Positions 1 to 9,904 of a stretch of DNA of 64,000 nucleotides are shown here, piece after piece (the stretch's first letter is position 1; each line of letters starts with the position of its first letter). Origin of the DNA: Nemophila menziesii. Its lineage: Eukaryota > Streptophyta > Magnoliopsida > Boraginales > Hydrophyllaceae. The translations under genes and the position numbers were made by a program. The stretch covers positions 4,372,544 to 4,436,543 of the forward strand of contig JARWIR010000042.1 in the NCBI GenBank assembly GCA_029959085.1, read 5' to 3'. Below the pieces are notes generated by a model that saw nothing but the letters and a program-made list of their open reading frames with translations, made no database searches and was not told where the DNA came from.

Positions 1-785
1 ACTTGAATCTTCCCCTTTTCCACCACGATTTAGCAAACCTTCCTTAAAATATTTTTTTAAAAGGTTTCAACCTACGCTACCTTTTGGTCTTTTAATACTT
101 CCATCCCACTTCTGCTAAGAGGGCTAGATTATAATATTTGCACTCCTTAGCCCAAGTCCACTTGCCGCTTTCGATTTACAGATTTGTTCCGACGTAACCC
201 AATGTGTCTTTCTTTCCGTAGCCGAAGAACCCCATATAAAATCTTTCAAAATTTTATCGATTACATCACAGACATATTTGGAAAGTCTCGTCACCTCATT
301 TGATAGATCGGAATTGCGCTAAGTACTGATTGCGCCATAACGTGATCGACTAATGAGAGAGTATTGGTTTCTAGGCGGCTAGTTTTCTTCTCATCTTCTC
401 CAAGATTTTCTTGCAGAAACCTTTCAGCAACTTTCCTGATAATATAGGAGTCCCTAGATTATTTCCGAACGTCACTAAGACAAAACCCACTCGCCGTCTC
501 TAGCTCATGTTGTAATAATCCAGGTACATTTTTCTAAAAATAAACAACAGACTCCTCCGCACCAATAGATTGTCCGGCCTCCTTGCAAAACGTATATATC
601 GTCTCCAACACTAATTGTACCTGGATAAAAAAGTTTCACCAAAAAAATTTAGATCGTCAGCAAATAATAATTGAGATAATTTCAGGTCTTCCTATCCAAA
701 CCGTCTCCCATTTTTCATTAATACATAGGTCAGGGATTAGCAAGGAAAGTTGTTCCATACACATTATAAATATATAGGATCAAAG
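1..785 (-). pseudogene. L1-type LINE ORF2 remnant, reverse transcriptase palm and thumb
   Basis: Read on the minus strand, this stretch is the second half of a plant LINE reverse transcriptase, broken by frameshifts and stops. From right to left it shows a block of the LFVLCMERLSHLI type near 740-785, then the catalytic FADD motif intact at 653-664 (context LSQLLFADDLNFF). Next comes a block resembling the FC-ASGQ / KS-V-FS region, and near 300-340 a VLSAIPIYQM block typical of the LINE thumb. It ends with a GGLGLR-like segment near 120-150. No endonuclease or RNase H part is visible, and the element continues past the left window edge. It is non-functional. Family assignment rests on the order of these motifs. 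Confidence 0.8.
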
Positions 786-878
786 AGGATCTTGAAATAT
801 CCCACAAAGGAGTCTTTTTTTAGACGAAACATTTATATATAGAAATAAAGGAATACACGATCATCCTTATTATTTGGA

Positions 879-887
879 TAGCTAATA
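879..887. repeat. 9-bp target-site duplication, left copy
   Basis: The sequence tagctaata lies directly before the left terminus and is repeated perfectly at 2499-2507. A 9-bp duplication is the hallmark of Mutator-superfamily insertion. Confidence 0.85.
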
Positions 888-2498
888 GAGTAAATACCAC
901 TTTTGCCCCCTGATTTTTCACGTGATTGACAGGTTGCCGCCCATTATTTAAAATGCGCCTAGATACCCCCTAATTTTTGTTCTCGTGACTCGTTGCCCCT
1001 ACTAACGTTTTCCGTCCAATTCTGTCGTTAAGTGTGACATGGAATATCCATGTCAGCGTTTTTATAATTTTTTTAATTCCTAATCTTAATTAATCAATTA
1101 ATTAAATTAAACCCATTTTTTTAAAGGGCGAAATAGGTTTTTATCAATTGTTTTAATATTATTAATAAAAATAATAAAATAACCCCCCCACCAAACCCCC
1201 TACCCCCCCTTTCTTCTTCGTCTTCCCCTTCTTCTTCATCCCCAAAACACCAGAGTTCGACTCAACATTACCTGCTTCTTCCCCTTCTTCTACCCCTTCT
1301 TCTTCATACAACAGTATACCTTGAAATACCTTATAAATATGTAGATATAAGGAGGAATCAATAGAATCTCTTTACCTGCTGAACATATGCCAATTGAATA
1401 CCTATAGGTGCTAACTCATTTCTATTTCATCATCAACTAAATTCTCTTCCATAAGGTTTTCTTGACCAATTCTAAAGAAATTAATGTCAATAATAAAATA
1501 TGATTATTTCCTAAGCAATATTAACATTACTTTCTAGCAGATAAAAGCAACTGTTCAGCATCTATATGCATATTCCTTTCAACCAAAGAGCAAGCTGTGT
1601 TATTTGCTAATTCAAAATTGCTAGTTGCTTTAACTCTTTCCCTTCTTCTTTATCCCCAAAACACCAGAAACCATAGCCGAGCTCACACCAACTGGACTTA
1701 TATCAAAAAAAAAACTAGCTGGACAAAACCTTCTCTCCCTGCTGGTGAGCTTCACCAGATCTCGAACCACCTCGAAGCTGCAGATCCGGCGAGCTCGAAT
1801 CAAAGAAATGATAACGGAAACGCTGCTCTGCTCTTCACTGCTGCTGAAACGGAGACGAACCAGCGGTGGTGGTCTTCTATGCAGGGAAACTCGCGCGCCT
1901 CCCTTCGTCGCCGGATTTTATGGCTTCAAACCCCGGAGTTGATGCTAAAGCTCCATCTTGCACACCAGATCTGTGAAGGGAACTCCATGCCGGAAAAATG
2001 GATCTCGGCGAAACAGGACGACGATGGCTGAAAATGGACTGCCATAGCTTCACTTCGAACTCCGCCGGTGGTGGTGCGGACCTCGAAGCTTCGAACAATG
2101 GTATACCTTGAAATACCTTGAAATACCTGCTCTTTTGGGGATGAAGAAGAGGGGAAGACGAAGAAGAAGAGGGGGGAAGAGGGTTTTTGGGGGGGGGGGG
2201 AGGTTATTTTATCATTTTTATTAATAATATTAAAACAATTAATAAAACCTATTTTGCCTTTTAAAAAAATGGGTTTAATTTAATTAATCGATTAATTAAA
2301 ATTAGGAATTAAAAAAATAATAAAAATGCTGACATAGATATTCCACGTCACACTTAACAACAAAATTAGATGAAAAACGTTAGTAGGGAGCAACGAGTCA
2401 CGAGAACAAAAATTAGAGGATATCTAATCGCATTTTAAATAATGGGCGGCAACCTGTCAATCGCGTGAAAAACCAGAAGGCAAAAGTGGTATTTACTC
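888..2498. mobile_element. Non-autonomous Mutator-like element, 1,611 bp
   Basis: The two ends are long inverted repeats, about 888-1213 and 2170-2498. They start with gagtaaataccacttttgcc on the left and end with its reverse complement on the right. Identity is high but imperfect, and both inner ends run into C-rich/G-rich tracts. A perfect 9-bp target duplication flanks the element. Long terminal inverted repeats with a 9-bp duplication identify a Mutator-like element. No transposase is encoded, so it is non-autonomous. The core (about 1214-2169) contains a GC-rich segment unlike the AT-rich surroundings, as expected of a Pack-MULE that captured host DNA. A related left end lies at 6453. 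Confidence 0.85.
1730..2100. other. GC-rich core of the Mutator-like element, possible captured gene fragment
   Basis: This segment is much richer in G+C than the flanks and is open in a plus frame (1597-2031, 144 codons) and a minus frame (1877-2098). I recognise neither translation. The minus frame is rich in Ser, Pro and Ala, like many plant 5' coding ends. It may be a captured host exon or just element-specific sequence. Nearby, the phrases ccccaaaacaccaga (about 1241 and 1655) and taccttgaaatacctt (about 1318 and 2103) occur twice each, so the core also has internal duplications. Confidence 0.4.
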
Positions 2499-2507
2499 TA
2501 GCTAATA
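2499..2507. repeat. 9-bp target-site duplication, right copy
   Basis: A perfect copy of the 9 bp at 879-887, directly after the right terminus of the Mutator-like element. Confidence 0.85.
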
Positions 2508-2998
2508 TATAACTCTAATCTATTGGCGTCTAAACTTATTCTAGTCCAATTTATGAAATGGATTGATGAAGATTCCTGAAGGTTCTCGACTGCTGATCAG
2601 TCATTCAGCTTCCGCGTAGTACGCCTGGCCACTGTATCCTGTCAAGGTTGTTTGAATAACTTGGGCCTCCTATGTAAACAAAAAACTTGTACTCATGGCT
2701 TCCCCTTAATGTTACCGACGAACATTTGCTTGATGGCCTGGCAGTGCTTGATTGTTATATTATCTTATTTAAGTCGTTCTACAACTGCAATATGCTCCCA
2801 AGTTAAAAGAAAATGATAATAGAAGGAACACTTGAACAAAGAGATTAGAAGAACACAACAAAAACCAGAAAATCTTATTTATTTCATACACCTTAAAACA
2901 AGACACTCGAACAAAGAGAAAAAAAACACAAGAAAAACCAGAAGACTAACAGACCATTCCTAACATTATCTTACAAACATTAACAGGCCTTTTCTTCC
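2508..2998. other. Intergenic region downstream of HSP70
   Basis: I see no gene or recognisable repeat here. It separates the Mutator-like element from the 3' end of HSP70. Confidence 0.5.
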
Positions 2999-3004
2999 TT
3001 TATT
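2999..3004 (-). terminator. Putative polyadenylation signal of HSP70
   Basis: TTTATT on the plus strand reads AATAAA on the coding strand, about 65 bp beyond the stop codon. Position and sequence fit a plant near-upstream polyadenylation element; usage is inferred. Confidence 0.4.
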
Positions 3005-3067
3005 TTGGTTGCAACATTACTACACCTAATATACTAGAAACATAGTCTTGAAGACATAAAAGAACAC

Positions 3068-5023
3068 TTAATCAACCTCTTCAATCTTTGGTCCAGCTCC
3101 ACCACTAGAACCACCATTAGTACGAGCACCAGGCATATCATCACCCATCGGCACATCACCACCAGCACCACCTTGATACATCTTTGAAATGATGGGGTTG
3201 CAAATACCTTCAATCTCCTTCAATTTATCATCAAGCTCATCAACTTCAGCCAATTGATTCTTATCCAACCACTCTATAACTTCCTCAACAGCCTTCTCAA
3301 TTGTCCCCTTATCACCTGCATCCATTTTACTAGCAAATTTCTCATCCCTAACTGTATTCCTCATATTATAAGCATAATTCTCTAAAGCATTCTTTGCTTC
3401 CACTTTCTTCTTCACATCCTCATCTTCTGCTTTATACCTCTCCGCATCTCTCACCATTTTCTCTATATCTTCCTTACTTAGTCGACCCTTATCATTAGTA
3501 ATCGTGATTTTATTCTTCACACCTGCTGTTTTATCCTCCGCCATGACATTTAATATCCCATTTGCATCAATATCAAAAGTGACATTGACTTGTGGGACCC
3601 CTCTAGGTGCTGGAGGGATACCACTTAGCTCGAATTTCCCAAGTAAATTGTTATCTCTAGTCCTCGCTCTTTCACCTTCGTACACTTGGATAAGCACACC
3701 CGGTTGATTATCAGAATAAGTCGAGAATATTTGCTCTTTCTTGGTCGGAATAGTCGTGTTTCTTGGAATTAAAGTAGTCATGACCCCACCAGCTGTTTCA
3801 AGGCCAAGGCTTAACGGTGTAACATCAAGCAATAATAAGTCTTGAACCTTTTCATCACCTTCACCGGTTAAAATGGCAGCTTGAACTGCAGCTCCATATG
3901 CAACAGCTTCATCTGGATTAATACTCTTGCAAAGCTCTTTTCCATTAAAGAAGTCTTGTAAGAGTTGCTGAACTTTTGGGATTCGAGTGGACCCGCCCAC
4001 AAGAACCACCTCATGAACTTGTGACTTATCGATTTTGGAATCTCTTAAACATTTCTCCACAGGATCCATACATTTCATGAACAAATCCATACATAGTTCT
4101 TCAAACCTTGCCCTTGTGATTGTCGTGTAAAAATCGATCCCTTCAAACAAGGAATCAACTTCTATAGTCGTTTGTGTAGTGGATGACAAAGTTCTTTTAG
4201 CTCTCTCACAAGCAGTTCTTAACCTCCTTAAAGCTCTAGCATTTCCACTTATATCCTTCTTATTCTTCCTTCTAAACTCAGAAACAAAATGATTCACGAG
4301 CCTATTATCAAAATCCTCACCACCCAAATGAGTATCACCAGCAGTGGCTTTAACTTCGAAAATCCCTTCTTCAATAGTCATTAAAGAAACATCGAAAGTA
4401 CCACCACCAAGATCAAACACAAGAACATTTTGCTCACCTTTTCGTGACGCTTTTTTATCCAAACCATATGCTATAGCAGCAGCAGTAGGCTCGTTTATAA
4501 TCCTCAGCACGTTTAACCCAGAAATCGCACCAGCATCCTTGGTGGCTTGTCTTTGCGAGTCATTGAAATAAGCAGGCACAGTAACAACAGCGTTTTTTAC
4601 AGCATGCCCCAAGAAAGACTCAGCAGTCTCTCTCATTTTCACCAACACCATAGATGAAATCTCTTCAGCAGCGAATTGCTTTTCTTCGCCTTTATAATTG
4701 ACAATAATCATGGGTTTTTCAGCTGGACCAGGTATAACCTTGAAAGGCCAAAGCTTCATATCACTTTGAACAGAAGGGTCTGAGAAACGCCGACCTATGA
4801 GCCTTTTTGCATCGAAGACAGTGTTGTGTGGGTTCATAGCAACTTGGTTTTTAGCGGCATCTCCGATGAGTCGCTCTGTATCTGTGAATGCGACATAAGA
4901 CGGTGTGGTTCTGTTGCCTTGATCATTTGGTATGATCTCTACGCGATCATTCATCCAAACGCCAACACAACTGTAGGTTGTGCCGAGGTCTATGCCTATA
5001 GCTTTGTTTTCTTTGGTAGTCAT
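3068..5023 (-). CDS. HSP70: Heat shock 70 kDa protein, cytosolic, intronless
   Basis: An uninterrupted 651-residue frame encodes a complete cytosolic HSP70, an ATP-driven chaperone that binds exposed hydrophobic segments of unfolded clients with J-domain and nucleotide-exchange partners. The ATPase domain opens with the signature IDLGTTYS (residues 11-18). [10 protein letters not shown] and [13 protein letters not shown] follow in the expected order. Next come the substrate-binding domain and a lid with the Gly-rich tail. The protein ends in EEVD, the tail that docks TPR co-chaperones and marks nucleo-cytosolic members. There is no transit or signal peptide. The frame opens 22 codons further upstream (5089), but the Met at 5021-5023 (MTTKEN) matches the family start, and the extra residues are unlike any HSP70 leader. 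Lack of introns and the upstream heat-shock elements suggest a heat-inducible rather than constitutive member. No damage is visible. Confidence 0.96.
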   Translation of the reverse strand: MTTKENKAIGIDLGTTYSCVGVWMNDRVEIIPNDQGNRTTPSYVAFTDTERLIGDAAKNQVAMNPHNTVFDAKRLIGRRFSDPSVQSDMKLWPFKVIPGPAEKPMIIVNYKGEEKQFAAEEISSMVLVKMRETAESFLGHAVKNAVVTVPAYFNDSQRQATKDAGAISGLNVLRIINEPTAAAIAYGLDKKASRKGEQNVLVFDLGGGTFDVSLMTIEEGIFEVKATAGDTHLGGEDFDNRLVNHFVSEFRRKNKKDISGNARALRRLRTACERAKRTLSSTTQTTIEVDSLFEGIDFYTTITRARFEELCMDLFMKCMDPVEKCLRDSKIDKSQVHEVVLVGGSTRIPKVQQLLQDFFNGKELCKSINPDEAVAYGAAVQAAILTGEGDEKVQDLLLLDVTPLSLGLETAGGVMTTLIPRNTTIPTKKEQIFSTYSDNQPGVLIQVYEGERARTRDNNLLGKFELSGIPPAPRGVPQVNVTFDIDANGILNVMAEDKTAGVKNKITITNDKGRLSKEDIEKMVRDAERYKAEDEDVKKKVEAKNALENYAYNMRNTVRDEKFASKMDAGDKGTIEKAVEEVIEWLDKNQLAEVDELDDKLKEIEGICNPIISKMYQGGAGGDVPMGDDMPGARTNGGSSGGAGPKIEEVD

Positions 5024-5136
5024 TGTCGAAGCTTGGAAATAGTACGAAAAGAGAAATGGAGATATATGATTTGGTTTATTTGCTTTCAATAGAATGCTTT
5101 GTGTTTACAAGATTGATGAAGGGATGGTATGAGCTG

Positions 5137-5195
5137 TGTTTGTATATATAACTGTATGATCGAAGGTCTGAGAAAATTCTGGAAAGTTTTCTCGG
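5137..5195 (-). promoter_or_regulatory. HSP70 core promoter: TATA box and proximal heat-shock element
   Basis: A TATA-like tract (tatatataca on the coding strand, 5142-5150) lies about 120 bp above the start codon. Just upstream, 5172-5189 holds alternating units GAA-aa-TTC-tg-GAA-ag-TTt, i.e. three perfect and one imperfect nGAAn/nTTCn blocks in register. This is the binding pattern of trimeric heat-shock factor and fits heat induction. Confidence 0.75.
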
Positions 5196-5261
5196 TAAAA
5201 TTGAATAAAGTTAAGAAGTGCAGAATAGTCTAGAGGTTTTGTCTGTTCGAGTAGCTTGGTG

Positions 5262-5280
5262 AGGATTCGAGAATTGTAGA
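5262..5280 (-). promoter_or_regulatory. Second, weaker heat-shock element
   Basis: TTC at 5266-5268 and GAA at 5271-5273 form an inverted pair with a 2-bp gap. A further TTC-gg-AAA half lies at 5372-5379. Together with the proximal element they form a spread heat-shock-factor site cluster; function is inferred. Confidence 0.45.
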
Positions 5281-5535
5281 GGAGTCAAGTATATTTGTCA
5301 TGTTGTGTCGTGTGAGGAGGTTAAGGGGTGAAGATTGTTATGAAGCGTGGCGGTGAGAGGAGTAACCGGTGTTCGGAAAGAGAGCTGAGGTGTTGGCATA
5401 AGATCATGTACACGTTGCTTTTAAATACGTACAAGAAAAAAGGACACAGGCTCAACTAATTTTCCGTTCTTATCCTAAATAAATTTACACTTTTAAATGC
5501 ATGGTGACATATTAAGAATTTGATAAATGATATAT
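5281..5535. other. Distal HSP70 upstream region
   Basis: No coding sequence is seen. It contains the partial heat-shock-element half near 5372 and otherwise nothing I recognise. Confidence 0.4.
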
Positions 5536-5731
5536 GAGTAATGATATATACCACCTAAAATCGTATTGTACCACTCAAAATCCAATGACGTGGTGATATG
5601 AATTGGTTAATTACAAATCTTTAATTAGATCAAGAAAATAAAAAAATAAAAGTTTATAACCAACCAATTCATGTCATACGTCATTGGTGGTATTTGGGTA
5701 ATATGATTTTAGATGTTATATATCATTACTC
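5536..5731. mobile_element. MITE of about 196 bp with imperfect inverted halves
   Basis: The left end gagtaatgatatataccacc and the right end are inverted relative to each other. Further in, aaaatc..., ccaatgacgtggtg and tgaattggtta on the left pair with tcattggtggta and aaccaaccaattca on the right. The element could fold almost end to end. I could not define a convincing target duplication, so the superfamily is open. Confidence 0.6.
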
Positions 5732-6309
5732 TAACTTTCTTACAAATTATTTCGAATTCAAACTATATCTTAATTTTTCTGTTTTGGACTTAGGTTCGAG
5801 TATACACCACTAAATTAAATGAATATATCATCGATGAATGAATTAATTCCAACTGGTTAACTTTATATTTGTTAATCCCAGGCTACTATTCTTCAATATT
5901 TTTGAATTAGGATTTCGCTAAAAGAAAAGGTAAACAATTATTACATAAAAGTTGTTTTGAGTTTGCTGGGTTAAGATTTGACTCTTATCTATGGAATGTA
6001 TCAAAATAATTAGTTTCTAATCACGTATAAAGTACGAAAATACAAAATAAAAAATACAAAAATAATATATATAAAATTAACAAAGAATCACAAAATTATA
6101 CAACTCCATAAAATACACTTTAAGCTAATAAATTATTTTAAAATATGTGTACTTTATTCAAAATATGCTTTATTAGCACCTAAAATTCATTTGGTAGATG
6201 TCTGCCCGAAAAAGATTGAGAATCCTGATTAACAGTTAAATACCAAATTCGTCGTTAAGTCAAGAAAATCTTAACCGTGACTAGTGGAGATAGCTAGAAA
6301 TTCTCTAGT
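5732..6309. other. AT-rich intergenic DNA
   Basis: No gene or known repeat is recognised here; only long A/T-rich stretches. Confidence 0.4.
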
Positions 6310-6370
6310 TATCGTAATGAGTGGTATGTTTGGATAATATATTTTTAGATGTTATATACTATTATTCATA
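6310..6370. repeat. Half copy of the 5536-5731 MITE
   Basis: gtaatgagtggtatgtttgg and ttttagatgttatata match, with changes, the right half of the MITE at about 5680-5731. Only this half is present. Confidence 0.45.
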
Positions 6371-6452
6371 AAAAAAAAATTATACACCAATTTTTCTTAT
6401 AAAATAAAGTATAATTTTAATTCTTAGTATAGGCCATATTTACATTTTTTTT

Positions 6453-6800
6453 GAGTAAATAGCACTTTTGCCCCCTGCGTTTATACCCGATTGACAGGTT
6501 GCCCTCTAACCTTTAAAATACGACTCGTTGCCCCCTAAGTTTTAATTTCGTGACCCGTTACCCCCTGACTGTGTGTTCCGTCTATTTTGGCCGTTAAAAG
6601 TGACGTGGCATTTCCACGTCACTTTTTTTTTAATCCAGGTGTTAATTAATTATTTAATTAGAATTAAAGTATGGGAAAAAAAAGGTTTTTTATAAATAGT
6701 TTTATATAAAATATAAATAATAAAATAAACCCCCCCCCCACCCCCACCGCACCCCCCTACCCCCCATCCCCTTCTTCTTCTTCCCCTTCTTCTTCCCCGA
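6453..6800. mobile_element. Lone left end of a Mutator-like element related to 888-2498
   Basis: It begins gagtaaatagcacttttgcc and carries the same ordered phrases as the left terminal repeat of the 888 element: gattgacaggttgcc, cgttgccccctaa, tccgtct, gacgtggcatttccacgtca, then an A/T block and a C-rich tract. No matching inverted right end is found downstream, so it is a truncated or deleted copy. Confidence 0.65.
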
Positions 6801-7502
6801 TGACTACCTGCAACTTAAAAAAAAAAATGGTCATACGAGAATATTAAATCTATAACCTGACTTGTATCACATGCGTTCCTGTAGAAACCTCAAAATTAAT
6901 TATTGGAAGACATCCTCATTCTCATATTGTGAATGAAATCGAGGTTTTACTTTTTGGAATCTCTTGAAGAGTTTACTATAATAAGGTATCACCACCATAA
7001 ATGTTCATGATGAACACATGTGCGTGAAACACAATAGGTGCCTAAAGAACTTAGAGCGTTTGGAAATATTAAATTCCCAGAGAATGAGAATTCCATGGAG
7101 TATAAAAGGTTTCTGAAGAACATAAAATGCATAAAACACAAGAGAAAAGTATTTTGTTTTATAACAAGAAGTCGTTTGTACAAATTACTTCCTCACAATA
7201 TGATATTATCTTATGATAGAAATGTTCTATCTTGGAGATCTAAGAAGGAGATTTGAGAAATAGACAATAGTTGGATTCTTCTCAAATCCTGTAAAGATTC
7301 TTATTATTTAAACGACAATTGGCGTTCGGTTCATGATATGACCAAATAAATTGCGGGTGGTGATACATTTGTGGCCTCGTTTAATCATTCAATAGAGTCC
7401 GACATTAGAAGTTTTGGGTGTTTTACGTTCAGTCGGGACTTTTGGTGTTTGGTCCGTCCTTGTTTGGTTAGCTTGGCTTGCGATTATGTGGTTTGGCTGC
7501 AG
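6801..7502. other. Unassigned DNA interrupted by the LTR retrotransposon
   Basis: No known gene is recognised. A frame open from 7371 is cut at 7507 by the retrotransposon and resumes in the same frame at 14269 (see finding). Its product is not recognised. Confidence 0.35.
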
Positions 7503-7507
7503 AAGTG
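7503..7507. repeat. 5-bp target-site duplication of the LTR retrotransposon, left
   Basis: aagtg directly precedes the left LTR and is repeated at 14264-14268 directly after the right LTR. Confidence 0.9.
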
Positions 7508-8865
7508 TGAAAGTCCTAGAGGGGGGGTGAATAGGATTACTAATAAGATAATGCCTAATTAAAATCTTTTGGACAATAATAAGTTTAAGAGAAAAACTTC
7601 TAGGTCAACTAATAAAATCAAACACTTATAGGATCATGCAATGTAAAGAGTAAGGTTTGATATAAAAGTATAACTAGTGAAAAGCTAATCCAATATCTTA
7701 AACTACTCTAGAAGACTATATGTTAGATAACCTAGATAAACAATTCATGCAAGCATATAATCAAACATATAGAGTGCGGAAAGTAAATAGAGTAGGGATA
7801 GAAAGATACACACGATTTATAGTGGTTCGGTTTCCCTACATCCACTACCTAAGGAAGCCTCCTTAGGATTTCAAGCTTTTCACTAAGCTTCCGTGTCTCT
7901 CTTAATCGGGTCGAGAACACAATAACCTTTACAAACTCTTCGATAACACGAAGGACACACCACTTGCGTAATCACAACACAAGGACACCAAGTATACTCC
8001 CTATACTTGAATTCTCTCTTAATCTATCTATTACAAGACCTAGACTTAAGAGGATAGCAACAAAGTGTTTAAAGGTTTGCTAATTAAAGCTTGTATCTAA
8101 AACTCCTAAAGAGTGGATATGACTATAAGCTTGTATACTCCTTCTTGAGTGGATAGAACCTTGTGGCTTAATTGATTAACTCCTTGAAAGGATTTATAAG
8201 CTCACTAAGATTGAATTTGACTATGTATAGCTCTTGACACCTTCTTGAATGATAGCAATTAAGCCCCTTAATGTTTGTAATTAGTTGGTGTGGTTGTAAC
8301 CTTCAAAGAGCTTCAATTTATAGTAGAAAATGGCTTCCAACGGTCATAAGGCTTGAGTCCAACGGATCTATTAATCTCCCAACGGATATATTTCTTATGA
8401 CTTGGCTTTAGTGCAGAAAACCCTATCTTGCGGTATACCGCAGCGGTGTACCGCGCTTCAGTGGTTGATTTTCTGGCATACTGACGGGCTAGTCCTCTAT
8501 ACCGCGCCCTGGTCCGCGCCTGGTCCGGTATACCGCACCGGTGTACCGCGCCAAGTATTCTTTGAAGAATAACAACTTGGATCAATAGCTCTTCTTCATG
8601 AAAGTTGTTGCAAACATCATTCTATGAATCTTTGAAGTTGAACACTAGAGCTAATTCTCAATATACATAAAGAAAAGGTTAATAGCACTTGTATGAGAAT
8701 TAGTTTCTTAAGATAAAACTATAAGGTTGATCAACAAGATAAAGAAAGAGCTTTTTGATGAAATAGAGTGTAAGAAAGAATGTCAATAACAATAGAAATT
8801 AGCACACTAATCACAAGAGGATTTGTCACATTAAAACACCTAATAAGGGAGGCTATATGCCAACA
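7508..8865 (-). repeat. 3' LTR of the Sirevirus-type element
   Basis: A 1,358-bp repeat at a constant offset of 5,398 from the other LTR. It includes a TATA-like tataaatt on the element strand near 8317-8325. A CpG-rich patch at 8429-8551 holds five palindromic or near-palindromic ggtataccg/ggtgtaccg units. Confidence 0.92.
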
Positions 8866-8879
8866 ATCTCCCCCTTTTT
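8866..8879 (-). promoter_or_regulatory. Polypurine tract next to the 3' LTR
   Basis: Read on the element strand, AAAAAGGGGGAGAT sits immediately before the LTR start TGTTGG. This is the expected plus-strand primer site. Similar purine blocks lie at 8949-8957, 9036-9050 and 9347-9359. Confidence 0.85.
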
Positions 8880-9904
8880 GATGATGACAAATCCTTCACT
8901 AAAACACCTTAGGAATGATATAAAAGTTTAAGCACTAATGAAATAAAGCTCCCCCTCACAATAAGCATAAAAATTTGAGATGCATTTGTGAGTTTTAAAA
9001 CGTGCAAGTTTTGAAAGTTTTAGTGCACATAATATTTCTCCCCCTTTGTCTTCATCAAAAAGGCGGGGTAAAAACAACTAAGAGTAGAAGAGCAAAGATA
9101 ACTCGAGTGAAAGGATTTTAAACAATGATAGAGAGAGTGTGCAAGAGTTTTGGATAAAAACGATTTTTAGAAAGAGATGCACAAAGATAGATAATTGAAA
9201 AGCAAGAGTTAAGGATAGAGATATTTACCAACTCCTTGATTGATACAAGTTCATTTCAAATGCTTTCTAAAGACACGAACGATTAGTTGCAATATATGAA
9301 ATGAAAGATTAGTTTAAGCATGTGAGTTTTTAAAATTTTAAACAAAGTCTCCCCCTTACATAGTGCATAGAGTTTGTTTTAATTTTGAAAAAGTTTGATT
9401 GACAATTTTTCCCTAATAAGAACACTTGAAAACATTTTGAAGAAGGTTTAGGGGTAAAAATGTATTTTTCGAAAAAATAAGGGGTCAAGATGTATTTTTC
9501 AAAAGTTTGGGGGCCAAACGCAATTTTGAAAGATCTATTTGGGACCACAATGCAATTTTCAATCTATTTAGGAACAAGGCTATAGAGAGCAAACTATAGG
9601 GACTAAGAAGCAATATCAAGAAGTACCTATAACATCAAAGATCATGTTAGCAACATAAAGAACAAATCAACAAAGATAAGCAACTAACAATCAAGATCAA
9701 AGCAAGTACCAATTATCCAAAAGAAACATTTAGCATCCTAACATAGAAATCATAATAGTAATATCCTAGATGTCCAAAACACGGACCCATAACTTTAAAA
9801 GCATAAACATCCATAAAACAAGTTCTAAAAAACCACATAAGCAATTTAAAGACACATAAACCACCAAGAAGGATTTTAAACACCAAACACCAAATCAAGA
9901 TGAA
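8880..9904 (-). other. Untranslated region between the envelope-like ORF and the 3' LTR
   Basis: About 1 kb without a credible frame. It contains the extra polypurine-type blocks at 8949-8957, 9036-9050 and 9347-9359 (element strand GGGGGAG followed or preceded by A/T-rich sequence). Confidence 0.6.

Noticed and set aside
5024..5089. 22-codon N-terminal extension of HSP70 as a possible targeting peptide
   Set aside because: The internal Met matches the normal family start, and the EEVD tail marks a cytosolic protein; the extension lies in the 5' leader.
8313..8585. Open frame of 90 codons, identical in both LTRs (also 13711-13983)
   Set aside because: It lies inside the LTR and runs over the CpG-rich palindromes; identity follows from LTR identity. 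No known protein and no coding signature.
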